NCBI GenBank assembly: GCA_023382385.1
Contig: JAHDVH010000001.1
Coordinates: forward strand, 186,001-250,000
DNA from: a bacterium
GTDB taxonomy: Bacteria; Electryoneota; RPQS01
Direction: 5' to 3'
Length of the DNA: 64,000 nucleotides
The notes below the pieces were generated by a model. That model was not told the DNA's origin. It saw only the letters and a list, made by a program, of their open reading frames with translations, and ran no database searches. Every line of letters starts with the position of its first letter. Within the stretch, counting starts at the first letter, position 1. This document shows positions 62,962 through 64,000 of the stretch, piece after piece. Position numbers and translations under genes: made by a program.

Positions 62962-64000
62962 TCAAACATCTTCAATAGGCAAGGATTCGTCTCTGGAATC
63001 CTCCTCCGTGGCTCGGGTAAGCCTTGGATCGAATGACGGGAGAACGAATTCCGGCAGAGGCTTCAGCGGATCAACATTCTTTCCTGCCGCGGCCAGCCCG
63101 AATCTAATCCGTTTTCCAGACGGCGTCGATGCCAAATCATTGACAACAGAAAGTGAAGTCGGTACCATGAAACGAGGCAACATTGCATCCAGCAGTCGGG
63201 GAATATTAGATGCATCTGCATTGCCATTTGATAAGAGCAAAGTAGCTGCGACTTCGGAACCAATCTCCTCATGGGGCTTCGCATAAACTACAGCATCAGA
63301 TACTCCATCCATATGCTTCAGACTCTTTTCCAAGTCCTCGGCGCGGACATGGAATCCACCTTTCAGAAAAACTGCTCTGTCACAACCAACTATTCCAAGA
63401 AAGTCCTGCTCATCAAGTACTGCCCAATCATCAACCGGAAGCCATTCTTCCTCGTCACGCTTTGAGCTACTCTTGTAGCTAAGCGAAACGAACTTGAGGG
63501 GTCGTGGTGCATTACTCACTTCCAATCGACCAATTGATCCGCATGGCAGACTCTCGCCGCTCTCCCCTACGACTTTGAAAACTGCTCCGCCAATCGGTCG
63601 GCCGACGGACTCGAAAGGCCAGACGCCGGGCAAAGTGTTCAGTGCGACAAATCCTGCGGTCTCCGAAGTGTAGTACCCAGACCAAACTTGTCCGTCAGTT
63701 GCGCGAGTTACCAACAGCGCAAACTCTTCTGTTAGCGACGAGTCCGTCACTAACACTGCGGAGACTTTCCCTTTGAGTTGAAGGAGTTTATCCGCATTCC
63801 AATAAGACCGGTCACGCGCTTCGGCCAACAGGAGTAGACGTTGTTTCGCGTCTGAATCGGCCTTCACAAGCTCCTCAGAAGGATCATCCAAAACGAACGT
63901 GGCATCTGATGACAACGCGGCAAACATTCCGAGAGATAGCACCGCAACAGACGCTAAAGTACCCGTGTACCAAACTTCCGTTCCTTGACGAATTCTCAGT
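62962..64000 (-). CDS. Acyl-CoA synthetase / adenylate-forming enzyme (partial)
   Basis: The C-terminal part, at least 346 residues, continues off the right edge; the frame stays open to 63999 (RQGTEVWYTGTLAS). The ANL superfamily is suggested by YTSETAGF (A5-like), SVGRPIGGAVF, VDDWAVLDEQDFLGIVGCDR (A7/A8-like), VRAEDLEKSLKHMDGVSDAVVY and the catalytic lysine block TPSGKRIR. The substrate is unknown; the N-terminal P-loop is outside the window. It is upstream of the BFN gene and possibly co-transcribed. Confidence 0.75.
   Translation of the reverse strand, partial: LRIRQGTEVWYTGTLASVAVLSLGMFAALSSDATFVLDDPSEELVKADSDAKQRLLLLAEARDRSYWNADKLLQLKGKVSAVLVTDSSLTEEFALLVTRATDGQVWSGYYTSETAGFVALNTLPGVWPFESVGRPIGGAVFKVVGESGESLPCGSIGRLEVSNAPRPLKFVSLSYKSSSKRDEEEWLPVDDWAVLDEQDFLGIVGCDRAVFLKGGFHVRAEDLEKSLKHMDGVSDAVVYAKPHEEIGSEVAATLLLSNGNADASNIPRLLDAMLPRFMVPTSLSVVNDLASTPSGKRIRFGLAAAGKNVDPLKPLPEFVLPSFDPRLTRATEEDSRDESLPIEDV

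Overview
The window reads as a bacterial chromosome segment from a diderm (Gram-negative) organism. It encodes Mpl, a muropeptide-recycling ligase, a predicted outer-membrane beta-barrel, TolB/PEGA-type envelope proteins and a lipoprotein. Flavin-dependent thymidylate synthase, GTP-type PEPCK, a selenocysteine system, a BFN-UVR nuclease and a beta-barrel resembling Bacteroidetes proteins suggest an uncultivated lineage of the FCB (Fibrobacteres-Chlorobi-Bacteroidetes) side of the tree. That placement is an inference from gene content and was not tested. No phage, transposon, CRISPR array or rRNA was seen.

Layout. From the left edge to about 32.64 kb almost every gene is on the + strand. From about 32.74 kb to the right edge every gene is on the - strand. 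The left arm holds: a partial gene; a tandem-domain ThyX; an EamA transporter (the only - strand gene there); tRNA-Leu(CAA); purM-plsY-gpsA-asnS-acyP-glcD; tRNA-Arg(CCT) with a TPR membrane protein; a long translation/RNA operon (rimP-nusA-infB-ylxP-rbfA-nrnA-truB-ribF-rpsO-pnp, then an M16 peptidase, dut, a MerR regulator and tRNA-Pro(GGG)); an SRAP protein and an RlmI-like methyltransferase; pcm with tRNA-Pro(CGG); two DedA/VTT membrane proteins and an alpha/beta hydrolase; and a SIR2-P-loop NTPase whose stop overlaps the start of leuS.

The arms meet in a 100-bp gap at 32642-32741. This gap holds a hairpin and a 28-bp sequence arranged like a Xer recombination (dif) site. The right arm, read leftwards from the edge, holds: an adenylate-forming enzyme; BFN nuclease; the yceD-rpmF-plsX-fabH-fabD-fabG-acpP-fabF-rnc lipid operon; Nudix; two thioredoxin-fold envelope proteins; an outer-membrane barrel; selA; NfeD-slipin-PEGA membrane genes; a pseudouridine synthase; a small Cys protein and selB; gpmI; four surface-glycan genes; folD; mpl; selC (tRNA-Sec); pckG; and a TolB/PEGA protein.

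Regulation. Recurrent promoters have a TTGNNN box, a spacer of exactly 17 bases and a TATATT/TATCTT-like box. Adjacent genes very often overlap by 4 bp (ATGA, GTGA, TTGA), and TTG/GTG starts are frequent. selA, selB and selC lie co-directionally in the same 28-kb run. No selenoprotein gene was recognised here, and selD is absent from the window.

Most notable points: the candidate terminus/dif point, the SIR2-type defence candidate coupled to leuS, two unrelated protein genes that each end inside a tRNA-Pro gene, a ThyX whose two halves have lost complementary motifs, and a possible small RNA upstream of tRNA-Leu.
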